Positions 1-8,314 of a stretch of DNA of 64,000 nt are shown here, piece by piece (the stretch's first letter is position 1; each line of letters begins with the position of its first letter). The DNA is from Bacillota bacterium (GTDB lineage: Bacteria; Bacillota; Clostridia; Christensenellales; CAG-138). Both the position numbers and the translations under genes were made by a program. Under the pieces are notes generated by a model. The model had not been told where the DNA came from. It saw nothing but the letters and a program-made list of their open reading frames with translations, and did not search any database. The stretch spans positions 95,073-159,072 of the forward strand of contig JAEYCM010000030.1 of NCBI GenBank assembly GCA_023455425.1, given 5' to 3'.

Positions 1-374
1 CGTTTGCGACAATGATCATTGTGGCCGCTCTGAGCAATATTTCCGATTCCATCGTGGAGAGCGCGCGCGACGTAGGCGCGAGCAAGCTTCATGTGTTCTT
101 CAAGATGATATTGCCGCTGTCCTTTAAGGATGTCATGATCGCCATGACGTTCATATTCATGACCAACATCAGTTCCTTTACAACGCCTTACCTGATTGGC
201 CCCAATCATCCGATGATGCTGGGCGTATATCTAAGAAAACAGTTTTCCATGAATATGGATTACGAGTTATCTGCGGCGTTGTCGGTCGTCATATTCGTAT
301 TCTCCTCCATATCCGCCATCGTGTATCTGTATACCAACCTGAAAGAACAGGAGTGGGAGAAAACAGGCCTGTAA
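1..374 (+). CDS. ABC transporter permease, 3' part only (PotC/AfuB-type)
   Basis: This is the C-terminal part of an inner-membrane permease of a binding-protein-dependent ABC importer; the reading frame is open to the left edge, so the start lies outside the window. About 10 residues in sits the cytoplasmic EAA loop (ESARDVGASKLHVFFKMILP), which contacts the ATPase subunit. It is followed by hydrophobic segments and a short charged tail. The family (spermidine/putrescine, iron or phosphonate type permeases) normally works as a pair with another permease and an ATPase, presumably upstream. The substrate cannot be told from this fragment. The mgtC gene starts 6 bp downstream, so the two are probably cotranscribed. 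Confidence 0.85.
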   Translation, partial: FATMIIVAALSNISDSIVESARDVGASKLHVFFKMILPLSFKDVMIAMTFIFMTNISSFTTPYLIGPNHPMMLGVYLRKQFSMNMDYELSAALSVVIFVFSSISAIVYLYTNLKEQEWEKTGL

Positions 375-380
375 CGGGAG

Positions 381-1091
381 ATGATCAAATTGGCCGAATT
401 AACCATTGTCGAAATCATCATACGCCTGGCCCTGGCGATTGTTTGCTCCGGATTTATCGGGTATGACAGGCAGTTCAAGCACAGGCCGGCGGGTATCCGG
501 ACGCATATCTTGGTCTGCGTGGGGGCAACTTTGGTCGCATTGATCCAAAAGCAAATTGAAGTCGAGTCCCTCACGATCGCGATCACCCACCCCGATTTGT
601 CCGAAATCATCCGTTCCGACCCCGCACGGCTGATCGCGCAGGTCGTAAGCGGAATAGGCTTCCTGGGAGCAGGGACCATCATCGTCACGAAGCGGTCCAT
701 CATGGGCCTTACCACGGCGGCTTCCCTCTGGGCGGTCGCGGGGCTCGGCCTTGCGATCGGGATGGGCTACTATGCGATTACCGTCGCCGGATTCTTTTCC
801 ATTATCGTGGTGCTGACGCTGCTCAAAAAGGTCATCCATATCCCCGTCCTGAAGCGCCTGGAAATCCAGCAGGACGCGCCCAAGGAGACGGAAACGTTTA
901 TCAGCGGGTATTTCAAAGAGAAAAACATCCGCGTCAAAGACGTGGAGCATGACGCAAATTTCGCCAACGGGAAAAGCACATACACGCACCTGTATACCAT
1001 CGAGATTCCCAAAGATATCGATTATTCGGATATCATAGAGGATCTGTCCAAATGCAAGGGGATTGAACGGATAAGGGCGATCAATATCTAG
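381..1091 (+). CDS. mgtC: MgtC/SapB family membrane protein
   Basis: A 236-residue protein of the MgtC/SapB family. The N-terminal 130 residues hold four to five membrane segments with the family's conserved GFIGYDRQ, the PAGIRTH motif and the DPARLIAQVVSGIGFLGAG signature (about residues 72-95). The C-terminal 90 residues form a soluble ACT-like domain. In enterobacteria MgtC modulates F-ATPase and survival in low Mg2+; in Firmicutes the role is poorly known. It lies 6 bp after the permease stop, with the RBS GGGAG just before the ATG, and a strong hairpin terminator follows at 1108. I see no Mg2+ riboswitch upstream because the gene is internal to the operon. Confidence 0.88.
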   Translation: MIKLAELTIVEIIIRLALAIVCSGFIGYDRQFKHRPAGIRTHILVCVGATLVALIQKQIEVESLTIAITHPDLSEIIRSDPARLIAQVVSGIGFLGAGTIIVTKRSIMGLTTAASLWAVAGLGLAIGMGYYAITVAGFFSIIVVLTLLKKVIHIPVLKRLEIQQDAPKETETFISGYFKEKNIRVKDVEHDANFANGKSTYTHLYTIEIPKDIDYSDIIEDLSKCKGIERIRAINI

Positions 1092-1107
1092 CATTATAAT
1101 GAGTAAC

Positions 1108-1137
1108 AAAAAGAACCCCGGATCCGGGGTTCTTTTC
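1108..1137 (+). terminator. Intrinsic terminator after mgtC
   Basis: A perfect inverted repeat AAAAGAACCCC / GGGGTTCTTTT with a GGATCC loop, starting 17 bp after the mgtC stop and ending in a T-run. The symmetric A and T tracts make it able to work in both directions. Confidence 0.85.
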
Positions 1138-1160
1138 CATTAAATCTGTTTGAGCGTTCA

Positions 1161-1242
1161 AGGTATCGGCGCTTTAGCCGCCGCGTCCTCGCTGGGAGAC
1201 GCCTCGGACACTAGGCCTGCGGGCCGTCGCGACAGATTTTTT
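1161..1242 (+). repeat. Family B intergenic repeat, copy 1a (reads AAGGTATCG rightward)
   Basis: Starts AGGTATCG and continues with a GGC/GCC hairpin, the block GCGTCCTCG..GCCTCGGACACTA, and a CGCGACAGATTTTTT end. This matches, in inverted orientation, the copy at 23721-23842 including its central GTCCTCGGCG..CTCGGACACTAAGCCTG module. No reading frame is supported in 1138-1553. Confidence 0.7.
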
Positions 1243-1291
1243 GCTTTGGGGAAACTATGTTTCCCCACTCCCCTTTCTTGGAAGTGCCGTA

Positions 1292-1487
1292 CTTCAGGGG
1301 GCGCGGGGGGACGTAGCTGAGCGCCGCCTGTGGCGGAAGAAGCGAAGCGCAGTCCCAGTGAGCAAGGAAGTATTGGAGCGGCTTGTCGCGATGTAATACG
1401 ACCATTGTGAACTGTGGGCCATAAGGCGAGGCCCTTCCGCTATAAAATAAAAAAGTTAATCATCGCCACTACAGGTGGCGATACCTT
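1292..1487 (-). repeat. Family B intergenic repeat, copy 1b, with about 120 bp inserted
   Basis: Read on the plus strand it has the GGGGGCGCGGGGGG box (about 1295), then about 120 bp of unrelated sequence, then GAGGCCCTTCCGCTATAAAATAA and the terminal hairpin ATCGCCACTACAGGTGGCGAT followed by ACCTT. It faces copy 1a, so the interval 1161-1487 is bounded by AGGTATCG and CGATACCT, giving it the look of a composite or MITE-like element. It ends about 67 bp from the xylB stop codon; a small AAAGAACC / GGTTCTTT hairpin (1514-1533) lies between them. Confidence 0.65.
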
Positions 1488-1553
1488 ATGAAATACAACG
1501 TGCTTTTTTGCTCAAAGAACCTCAAGGTTCTTTATTTTCGGAAAGGATATTCC

Positions 1554-3080
1554 TTACAGCGCCGCAAGCGCCGCATACTGCGCCTTGAGCGAAGGATAGA
1601 CGGTTTTATAGAGCGCGTAATAGGGCGCGTAAGCCTTGACGCTCGCTTCATCCGGCTGCTGGAGCGAATTGAGACGGATGACGGCGTCGCACGCCTCGGG
1701 CACGCTCTTGTAGACGCCCGCGCCTACGCCCGCCAGCAGGGCAACGCCCAAAGCCGGGCCTTCCCCGGAGGAAGCGACGGTAGCCACCGGGCAGTTTAAA
1801 ACATCCGAAAGCATCTGCCGCCACAACGTGCTCCTTGCGCCGCCGCCCGTGGCCAACAGCTCCTTGGGTACGATGCCCATGCTGTGCAATACATCCAGAC
1901 ATTCCCGCTGGGAGTAGGAGACGCCCTCCAGCACGGCGCGCAGCATATCGTACTTGGTATGGATAGCGGAAAGGCCAATAAACGCGCCGCGCGCGTCGGA
2001 ATCGAGTATCGGCGAACGCTCGCCCATCAGATAAGGAAGATACAGCAGGCGGTTGGAGCCGATGGGCACGCGCGCGGCCTGGGCGTTCATCAGATCGTAC
2101 GGGTCCACGCCCATGCCCGCGGCGGTTTCCATCTCCGCGGTAAAGAAATGATCGCGGAACCACTTTAACGAGAGGCCCGCCGAAAGCGTGCAGCTCATGA
2201 CCGTATAACAGCCGGGCACGGCGTGGCAGAAGGTATGCACCCGCCCGCCGGGATCGATACGCACGCTGTCCGCATGCGCGAAGATCACGCCGGACGTGCC
2301 GATGGTCAAAAACGCGCGGCCTTCTTTGACCACGCCGGTGCCGACAGCGGCAGCCGCATTGTCCCCCGCGCCGCCCACGACGGGAGTGCCTTCCGCAAGG
2401 CCGGTAAGCGCCGCGACTTCTTTTGTAATATGGCCCGTAACGTCGGGTGATTCATAGACTTTGGGCAGCAGCGCGCCGTCGATACCCAGTATGGAAAGCA
2501 CCTCTTCCGACCAGCAGCGCTTGGGCACGTCCAGCAAGTTGGTGCCCGCGGCGTCCGACGCTTCCGTTGCGTATACGCCGGTCAGGCGGTAACGGATATA
2601 ATCCTTGGGCAGGAGCATCATGCGGCAAGCTTGATACAGCTCCGGCTCGTGCCTGCGTACCCAGAGCACCTTTCCCGCGGTAAAGCCGGTGAGCGCGGGG
2701 TTGGCCGTGATGGCAATGAGCTTTTCTTTGCCCACCTTTTCGGTGATTTCCGCGCATTCGGCGGCGGTGCGGCCATCGCACCACAAAATGCTGCGCCTTA
2801 ATACCTCGCCTTTTGCGTTGAGCATGACAAGCCCGTGCATCTGGCCGGAGAGGCCCACGCCTTTGATATCCCTGGCGTCAACGCCAGAGCGGGAAACGAC
2901 CTCCCGTATGGTTTCAACGGCAGCGCGCCACCAATCCTCCGGTTCCTGTTCCGCCCAGCCGTTTTGCGGCTGGTAAAGCGGATACTCCCTTACCGCCGAG
3001 GAGATCCGGTTGCCCGCCTCGTCAAATAACACCGTCTTTGTGCCGGATGTTCCAATATCCACACCGATCAAGTATTGCAT
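1554..3080 (-). CDS. xylB: Xylulokinase
   Basis: A cytoplasmic FGGY-family carbohydrate kinase, 508 residues, the normal length. It phosphorylates D-xylulose with ATP to D-xylulose 5-phosphate for the pentose phosphate pathway. Visible features are the N-terminal phosphate-binding DIGTSGTKTVLFD (residues 7-19), GWAEQEPEDWW, the sugar-site block GVGLSGQMHGLV (about 75-86), the VGGAGDNAAAAVGTG segment (about 235) and the C-terminal ATGGGARSTLWRQMLSD adenosine-binding loop. The assignment as xylulokinase rather than another FGGY kinase rests on these blocks and on the adjoining polyol dehydrogenase. It lies 50 bp downstream of the ROK regulator on the same strand and is probably cotranscribed with it. 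Confidence 0.9.
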   Translation of the reverse strand: MQYLIGVDIGTSGTKTVLFDEAGNRISSAVREYPLYQPQNGWAEQEPEDWWRAAVETIREVVSRSGVDARDIKGVGLSGQMHGLVMLNAKGEVLRRSILWCDGRTAAECAEITEKVGKEKLIAITANPALTGFTAGKVLWVRRHEPELYQACRMMLLPKDYIRYRLTGVYATEASDAAGTNLLDVPKRCWSEEVLSILGIDGALLPKVYESPDVTGHITKEVAALTGLAEGTPVVGGAGDNAAAAVGTGVVKEGRAFLTIGTSGVIFAHADSVRIDPGGRVHTFCHAVPGCYTVMSCTLSAGLSLKWFRDHFFTAEMETAAGMGVDPYDLMNAQAARVPIGSNRLLYLPYLMGERSPILDSDARGAFIGLSAIHTKYDMLRAVLEGVSYSQRECLDVLHSMGIVPKELLATGGGARSTLWRQMLSDVLNCPVATVASSGEGPALGVALLAGVGAGVYKSVPEACDAVIRLNSLQQPDEASVKAYAPYYALYKTVYPSLKAQYAALAAL

Positions 3081-3130
3081 AAGCGCCTCCTTATTATATT
3101 GCCTGGAAAAAGAGCGTGTCGGAAATGAAC

Positions 3131-4285
3131 TTAAATATCCCGCATGAACGCGTCGATATGCATCAGCGCCGCGCCCACGGCGGTGGATTCGCGTTTGAAT
3201 ACGCAGGGCTTGATGTAGCTGCCGTCCGTCTCAAATGTGTTGAGTTTGGCCGCACGCCGCCGTACATCGTCCAAATACGGCTCAAGATGGCTGCCCACAT
3301 ATCCCCCGATGACCACATCGCAGTCAAACGCCATGCGCAGGATGTTGACCGTTCTTGCAAGGTCATCAAGATAGGTGTCCCAAAGCGCTACCTGCGTAGG
3401 CTGCCGTTCTTCCAGCGCTATAAAAAAATCTTCTAGCTTGCCCGCAAACGGACCGGCAAGAAGCTGGGCGGACAGATACGAATCGATACAGCCCTTTTGC
3501 CCGCAATAGCACACTTTCCCATCCGGATACAATGTGATGTGCCCGAATTCGCCCGCGCGGTTGTTTACGCCCGAAAGCGCCTTGCCGCTGCCGATAAACG
3601 CGCCACCGACGCTGTTGTTGATGGACAGGTAAACCATGCTGTTTTCTGCCCAATGCACCTTGTGCAGCACCGCGGAACCCCAAAGCTCCGCAAATCCGCC
3701 GGAGTTCGCGTCGTTAAAGAGGCGGCACGGGTACCGGATCTCCGCCTGAAAATCGTTGAGATCGCTGGTGGTATAATCGAGCAGCGCCGCGTAGGTCATT
3801 TTGCTGCCGTTTTCGGATATGATGGCCGGTACGGCGATACCCACGCCCAGAATGGAACCTGGGTCAATCCCGTTATCGCCGACCACCTTTTCTAAAAGTG
3901 CGGCGATGCCCTTGAAATAGGACCGGTTGGAGGAGAACGGAAACCGGAAGCGCTCCGCCGCAATGATATTGCCCCTAAGGTCCACTACCACCACGCCCAC
4001 ATGGTTGCGCGTTACATCAAGGCCAATGGCGTGCCGCGCGCGGGTATTGAGCGCAATTGCCCTAGCTTTGCGCCCGCCTGTCGACTCAAACACCCCGACA
4101 TCCTGTATAAGCCCTCTCTCAAACAGCTCGTTGAGATTATGCGTCACAGTAGGAAGGCTCAGTCCAAGGTCGGATGCGATCTGCTGCTTACAGGCCTTGC
4201 CGCTGTCCATATGAAAAATATACTTATAGATCAAATTCCGGTTGCTTTTTCGAACTTCTATGTTGTTCAGCCTTTGATGATCCAT
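3131..4285 (-). CDS. ROK-family transcriptional repressor (XylR/NagC-like)
   Basis: 384 residues: an N-terminal winged helix-turn-helix (about 15-75, QQIASDLGLSLPTVTHNLNEL) and a ROK sugar-kinase-like domain from about residue 90. The zinc motif is complete as CYCGQKGC after GHITLYPDGK (about 265-280). ROK regulators bind a sugar or its phosphate and release DNA. It is divergent from the sugar ABC operon and upstream of xylB, the usual place for the local repressor, and I infer that it controls both directions from the 4286-4614 region. The start is supported by AAAGGTGACGG before the ATG. I could not find a convincing operator palindrome. Confidence 0.88.
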   Translation of the reverse strand: MDHQRLNNIEVRKSNRNLIYKYIFHMDSGKACKQQIASDLGLSLPTVTHNLNELFERGLIQDVGVFESTGGRKARAIALNTRARHAIGLDVTRNHVGVVVVDLRGNIIAAERFRFPFSSNRSYFKGIAALLEKVVGDNGIDPGSILGVGIAVPAIISENGSKMTYAALLDYTTSDLNDFQAEIRYPCRLFNDANSGGFAELWGSAVLHKVHWAENSMVYLSINNSVGGAFIGSGKALSGVNNRAGEFGHITLYPDGKVCYCGQKGCIDSYLSAQLLAGPFAGKLEDFFIALEERQPTQVALWDTYLDDLARTVNILRMAFDCDVVIGGYVGSHLEPYLDDVRRRAAKLNTFETDGSYIKPCVFKRESTAVGAALMHIDAFMRDI

Positions 4286-4614
4286 CCGTCACCTTTTATA
4301 AAAGTATTTCATATTTCAATTCCGTTCTTATTTTAACATGGCGCCCGGCAAATAGGCAAGCGCCGCCTTTCCTATTATTCGCAGTTTTCTGGTCCGGCAA
4401 ACGCTATTTTTGACAATACTTTAACATCATAAATGAATTTAATAGTATCACCGGTTGCCTCAATCAACCCGAAAAAATTGTTATTGACATGGCAGCCAGC
4501 CGGTGTGTATTATCTTTTTACAATATGATTTACAAAAGTGATTTTTAAAAAAGCTTTTATTAGAATAACTCTTCTTCTTTTTTCACAGTTTAAATGGGTG
4601 AGGTGAATCAACAA
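4286..4614. other. Divergent regulatory region between ROK repressor and sugar ABC operon
   Basis: About 330 bp without a gene. The half next to the repressor is AT-rich; the half next to the ABC operon holds one good sigma-A promoter (4484-4513) and the GGTGAGGTGA ribosome site. No clear long inverted repeat was found. Confidence 0.6.
4484..4513 (+). promoter_or_regulatory. Sigma-A promoter of the sugar/polyol ABC operon
   Basis: TTGACA at 4484-4489 and TATTAT at 4508-4513 with an 18-nt spacer; predicted start of transcription near 4520, leaving about 95 nt of leader before the ABC ATPase. Confidence 0.7.
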
Positions 4615-6162
4615 ATGCAATCCGGGCAAACGCGCAACCAGGATATCAAAATCGAGGTATCGCACGTATCCAAATCCTTTCCCGGCGTAAAAGCGCTGGA
4701 TGATATCCACTTTTGCGTCAGGCGCGGCACGACGCATGTGCTCTGCGGGGAAAACGGCGCGGGCAAATCCACGCTGATGAAGATCATCAACGGCATCTAC
4801 CAGCCGGATTCCGGGCAGATTTATCTGGACGGCAAGCCCGTGCGCATCGACAATCCCATTCACGCGCGCAACATGGGCATCTCCATGATATTCCAGGAGC
4901 TTTCCTATGTACCCGAAATGACGGTGGAAGAAAACATCTTCTTAGGCAACTGGCCCGTAAACAAATTCGGGCAGATTGATTGGAAGCAGATTAGGAAGCG
5001 CACGCAGGAATTGCTGCGCCAGGAGGGTCTCTCCTACCAGCCCAACACGCCGCTCAAAAGCCTCTCGGTATCCGATATCCAGATGCTTGAGATCATAAAG
5101 GCCATCTCCTACAGCTCGGACATCATCATTATGGATGAACCCACCTCCGCCATTACAGATAAGGAAATCGACCGGCTGTTTGAAAAAATCGCGATGCTCA
5201 AAGCGCGCGGCGCCTGCATCATCTACATCTCGCACAAGCTGGATGAAATATTCCGCATCGCAGATGAAATCACCGTACTCCGGGACGGCGCCGTGGTGGA
5301 CTCCCGCCCGGCGAGCGAACTGGATATTGACGACGTGATCGCCCTGATGGTGGGGCGGCGCATGGAAAACAAATATCCTTATGTGGAGTGTAAAAAAGGC
5401 GACGTCGTGCTGGACGTAAAGGACCTCTTCAGCGAAGGCGTGTTCCGAGACATCAGCTTCCATGTCAGAGCCGGAGAAATCGTGGGCTTTGCGGGATTGA
5501 TGGGGGCCGGGCGCACCGAAGTCATGCGCGCGCTGTTCGGCCTTGACCCGTATACCGAAGGGCGGGTCAGCATCCGCGGCAGGCCGCTGCAGAAAGGCAA
5601 CGTCTCAAAGAGCATTCAGCAGGGCCTGGTCATGCTCAGCGAGGACCGCAAGCGCCACGGCATCATCCCCATGCGCTCGGTCACGGAAAACGTCTCCCTC
5701 GCAAGCCTGGAGAAGGTCATTTACCGGGGCCGCCTGCACCGCAAAAAGGAATTTCAGTTTGTAGACACGGCCTGCAAAAGCATGAGCGTAAAGACCCCCT
5801 CCTATGAGACCGCCATCGAGGCGCTCAGCGGCGGCAACCAGCAAAAGGTCGTCCTGGCCAAGTGGATGCTGCGGGACCCCGACGTGCTCATTATGGATGA
5901 ACCCACCCGCGGCATCGACGTGGGCGCGAAATATGAAATCTACAAGCTGATGACGGAACTGGCCCAAAAGGGCAAGGCGCTGATCATGGTTTCCTCGGAG
6001 CTGCCGGAACTGATCGGCATGTGCGACCGCATTTATGTGCTGTGTGCTGGCACCATCGTGGGTGAACTCCGCCGCGAGGAATTCTCGCAGGAAACGGTCA
6101 TGGCTTATGCGACCGGCACGGTATCGGGCAAAAACAAAAAAGAGGTGAACGGCAATGCGTGA
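4615..6162 (+). CDS. Sugar ABC transporter ATP-binding protein (RbsA/XylG/MglA type)
   Basis: A double-ATPase subunit of a CUT2-class importer. The first nucleotide domain has Walker A GENGAGKST (about residue 45) and Walker B IIMDEP; the second has the degenerate Walker A GLMGAGRTE and the signature LSGGNQQKVVLAKWML, typical of this class. I chose ATG 4615 (515 residues) over the in-frame ATG at 4594, because GGTGAGGTGA, a long match to the 16S anti-SD, lies between the two and is correctly spaced only for 4615. The stop overlaps the start of the permease gene by 8 bp. Substrate class (ribose, xylose, galactose or polyol) is inferred only from neighbours. Confidence 0.92.
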   Translation: MQSGQTRNQDIKIEVSHVSKSFPGVKALDDIHFCVRRGTTHVLCGENGAGKSTLMKIINGIYQPDSGQIYLDGKPVRIDNPIHARNMGISMIFQELSYVPEMTVEENIFLGNWPVNKFGQIDWKQIRKRTQELLRQEGLSYQPNTPLKSLSVSDIQMLEIIKAISYSSDIIIMDEPTSAITDKEIDRLFEKIAMLKARGACIIYISHKLDEIFRIADEITVLRDGAVVDSRPASELDIDDVIALMVGRRMENKYPYVECKKGDVVLDVKDLFSEGVFRDISFHVRAGEIVGFAGLMGAGRTEVMRALFGLDPYTEGRVSIRGRPLQKGNVSKSIQQGLVMLSEDRKRHGIIPMRSVTENVSLASLEKVIYRGRLHRKKEFQFVDTACKSMSVKTPSYETAIEALSGGNQQKVVLAKWMLRDPDVLIMDEPTRGIDVGAKYEIYKLMTELAQKGKALIMVSSELPELIGMCDRIYVLCAGTIVGELRREEFSQETVMAYATGTVSGKNKKEVNGNA

Positions 6163-7153
6163 AAAGAGTTTCAATAAAGAACGGTGGGCCGCCGTCAGCA
6201 GAAAATACAGCATATTCCTTGTTCTTGTGGCGCTGTTTCTCGTATGCAGCATCATCAACCCGAACTTCTTAACCTGGACCAATCTGACCAACATCTCCCG
6301 CCAGCTTGCGGTTACGACCATACTGGCGTTCGGCGAAACCATACTGATCGTCTGCGGGCTATTGGATCTTTCCTCCGGCTCGGTCATCGCTTTGGCGGGC
6401 ACGCTCTCCGTCGCCGCGTTCAAGGCGAGCGGCAACCTGTTCTTCGCGTTCCTGGTGGGCGTTGTGCTTGCCGTAGTATGTAACGCTTTAAACGGGGTGA
6501 TGGTAACCACATTCAAAGCGCCCGCGTTTATCGCAACGCTTGCCATGCAGACCATGGCGCGGGGCGCCGCCCTGCTGTATACCTCCGGCCAGAACATCTA
6601 CCAGCTTGGCGATTATATCGTGTTCGGCCAGGGTTCTATCGGTCCCGTCCCCACCCCCGTCATCTTCCTGCTCTTGATCTTCCTTGTGACCTGGTACGTA
6701 TTGAGCAATACAAGGTTCGGACGCTCGCTTTACGCCATAGGCGGCAACGAAAGCGCCGCAATTGCCTCGGGCATCGCGGTCAACCGCGTCAAGATGTGGG
6801 CATACCTGGTCAACGGCATATTCGTAGGCATCGCCGCCGTCCTGTTCATGAGCCGCGTCAACACCGGCCTTCCCAACGGCGCGCAAGGGTATGAGTTTGA
6901 GGCGCTCACCGCCACCGTGATCGGCGGCACGAGCATGAGCGGCGGCATCGGCACCGCGGGCGGAACGCTCATCGGCGCGTTCATTGTAGGCTTCTTGAAC
7001 AACATTATGAACCTGACGAACGTCGACTCCTACCTTCAGCAGATTGTCCGCGGCCTGATCATTGCCCTTGCCGTCATCTACGACATATTTGCAAAGACCA
7101 ACCGGACAAAGCGCAGGCTCGGCAACATCGAAGATCAGAAACAAACTAAGTAA
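6155..7153 (+). CDS. Sugar ABC transporter permease (RbsC/XylH type)
   Basis: 332 residues with eight to ten predicted membrane helices and the branched-chain/ribose permease fold (BPD_transp_2). Recognisable blocks are ETILIVCGLLDLSSGSV (about 60-76), the AFIATLAMQTMARGAALLYTSG segment split across helices, NESAAIASGIAVNRVK (the loop contacting the ATPase), and GGTSMSGGIGTAGGTLIGAF near the C-terminus. It is a single permease gene and would act as a homodimer, as is usual for CUT2 systems. Its start lies 8 bp inside the ATPase gene, so translation is probably coupled. Confidence 0.92.
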   Translation: MREKSFNKERWAAVSRKYSIFLVLVALFLVCSIINPNFLTWTNLTNISRQLAVTTILAFGETILIVCGLLDLSSGSVIALAGTLSVAAFKASGNLFFAFLVGVVLAVVCNALNGVMVTTFKAPAFIATLAMQTMARGAALLYTSGQNIYQLGDYIVFGQGSIGPVPTPVIFLLLIFLVTWYVLSNTRFGRSLYAIGGNESAAIASGIAVNRVKMWAYLVNGIFVGIAAVLFMSRVNTGLPNGAQGYEFEALTATVIGGTSMSGGIGTAGGTLIGAFIVGFLNNIMNLTNVDSYLQQIVRGLIIALAVIYDIFAKTNRTKRRLGNIEDQKQTK

Positions 7154-7211
7154 CCGGTAACAAATTTGGCGCCGCGCGCCAATGAAATAACGACGATTGA
7201 GGAGGTCCCAC

Positions 7212-8231
7212 ATGAAGAAACTGCTTACATCTGCACTGGTGCTCCTGCTGGCTTTGGTCATGCTGGCCGGATGCGCCGCCCCCACCCCCGCCCCGGCGCC
7301 GGGTGAGCCCGCGCAAACGCAGGCCCCCGCAACCAATCCCGAAACCCCCGCTGAAAAAACCTACCGCATCGCCTATATCGCAAGGGCCCAGGCTGACTCT
7401 TTTGCGGCTTGGCTTGCCAACGCAGTCGTGGAAGAAGCCAAGAATTACAGCAACATCACCGTTGACGTATTTGACGGCCAGGCTTCCGACGACAAAGAAA
7501 ACTCCATGATCGAGAACGCCATCACCAACAAATACGACGTGATCATCGTCCAGCCTAACAACGGCGAAGCCCAGCGTCCCTATGTGGAAAAGGTCGTCGC
7601 GGCGGGTATCCACTGCATCACCACCAACGCCCGTATCTCCGGCATTGAGGGCGCTTCCTCAGTGGACGCGGATCCCTACGAACAGGCTGCCGTCAACGCC
7701 CGCATGGCGATCGAGCAGATCCCCGAGAACGCAAAGGTCGTCGTCCTGAACGGGCCCGCGGGCAACTTCCACGCGGACGAGCGCCGCAAGAGCTGGCAGG
7801 CGGAATTCTTTGACAAGCGCCCGGACGTCCAGATCGTAGGCGAACAGATTGCCAACTGGAACAAGGACGAAGCCATGCGCTACATGGAAGACTGGGTACA
7901 GGCCAACGATAAGATCGACGCCATCATCTCCATGAACGACAACATGTGCGCAGGCGCGCTCGAAGTCGTCAAGGACAACCCGGCCTACGCGAACGTTCTG
8001 GCCTACGGCGTGGACGGCACCGCCGAAGCCTGCCTGCTGATCAAGGAAGGCCGCATGACCTCCACCTGCATGCAGAGCGCATATGACCTTGCGAAGCTGC
8101 TGCTTGAAGTTTCCAACAAGCTCATCACCGGCAAGGAGACCCAGATCGATACCGATATCGGCAACCCCCTCGTGACCAAGGACAACGTGGACGAATACAT
8201 CGAAATGCATAAGAAAGCGGGAGCACTCTAA
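7212..8231 (+). CDS. Sugar-binding lipoprotein of the ABC importer (periplasmic-binding-protein type 4)
   Basis: 339 residues: signal peptide with lipobox LAGC (cysteine at about 21), a Pro/Ala/Thr linker of about 35 residues, then a two-lobed Peripla_BP_4 domain starting YRIAYIARAQADSFAAW. Motifs such as IIVQPNNGEAQRPYVEKVVAAGI and DAIISMNDNMCAGALEVV are typical of ribose, xylose or galactose binding proteins. It is anchored to the outer face of the membrane and delivers the sugar to the permease. The ATG at 7212 is chosen over the TTG at 7197 because GGAGG (7201-7205) lies between them and fits 7212. Confidence 0.92.
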   Translation: MKKLLTSALVLLLALVMLAGCAAPTPAPAPGEPAQTQAPATNPETPAEKTYRIAYIARAQADSFAAWLANAVVEEAKNYSNITVDVFDGQASDDKENSMIENAITNKYDVIIVQPNNGEAQRPYVEKVVAAGIHCITTNARISGIEGASSVDADPYEQAAVNARMAIEQIPENAKVVVLNGPAGNFHADERRKSWQAEFFDKRPDVQIVGEQIANWNKDEAMRYMEDWVQANDKIDAIISMNDNMCAGALEVVKDNPAYANVLAYGVDGTAEACLLIKEGRMTSTCMQSAYDLAKLLLEVSNKLITGKETQIDTDIGNPLVTKDNVDEYIEMHKKAGAL

Positions 8232-8314
8232 ACTCCCCTAGGGCAACGACATAGGCGCGCGGCGGCAACAATGCGCGCCTCCTTTTAAAGGAGCAATACA
8301 CAAGGAGCAAAACA

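Noticed and set aside
399..1109. 236-codon minus-strand frame opposite mgtC
   Set aside because: Same reason; mgtC on the plus strand has all family motifs.
5605..7336. Long antisense frames opposite the sugar ABC genes
   Set aside because: No ribosome sites and no recognisable domains; shadows of the ATPase and permease genes.
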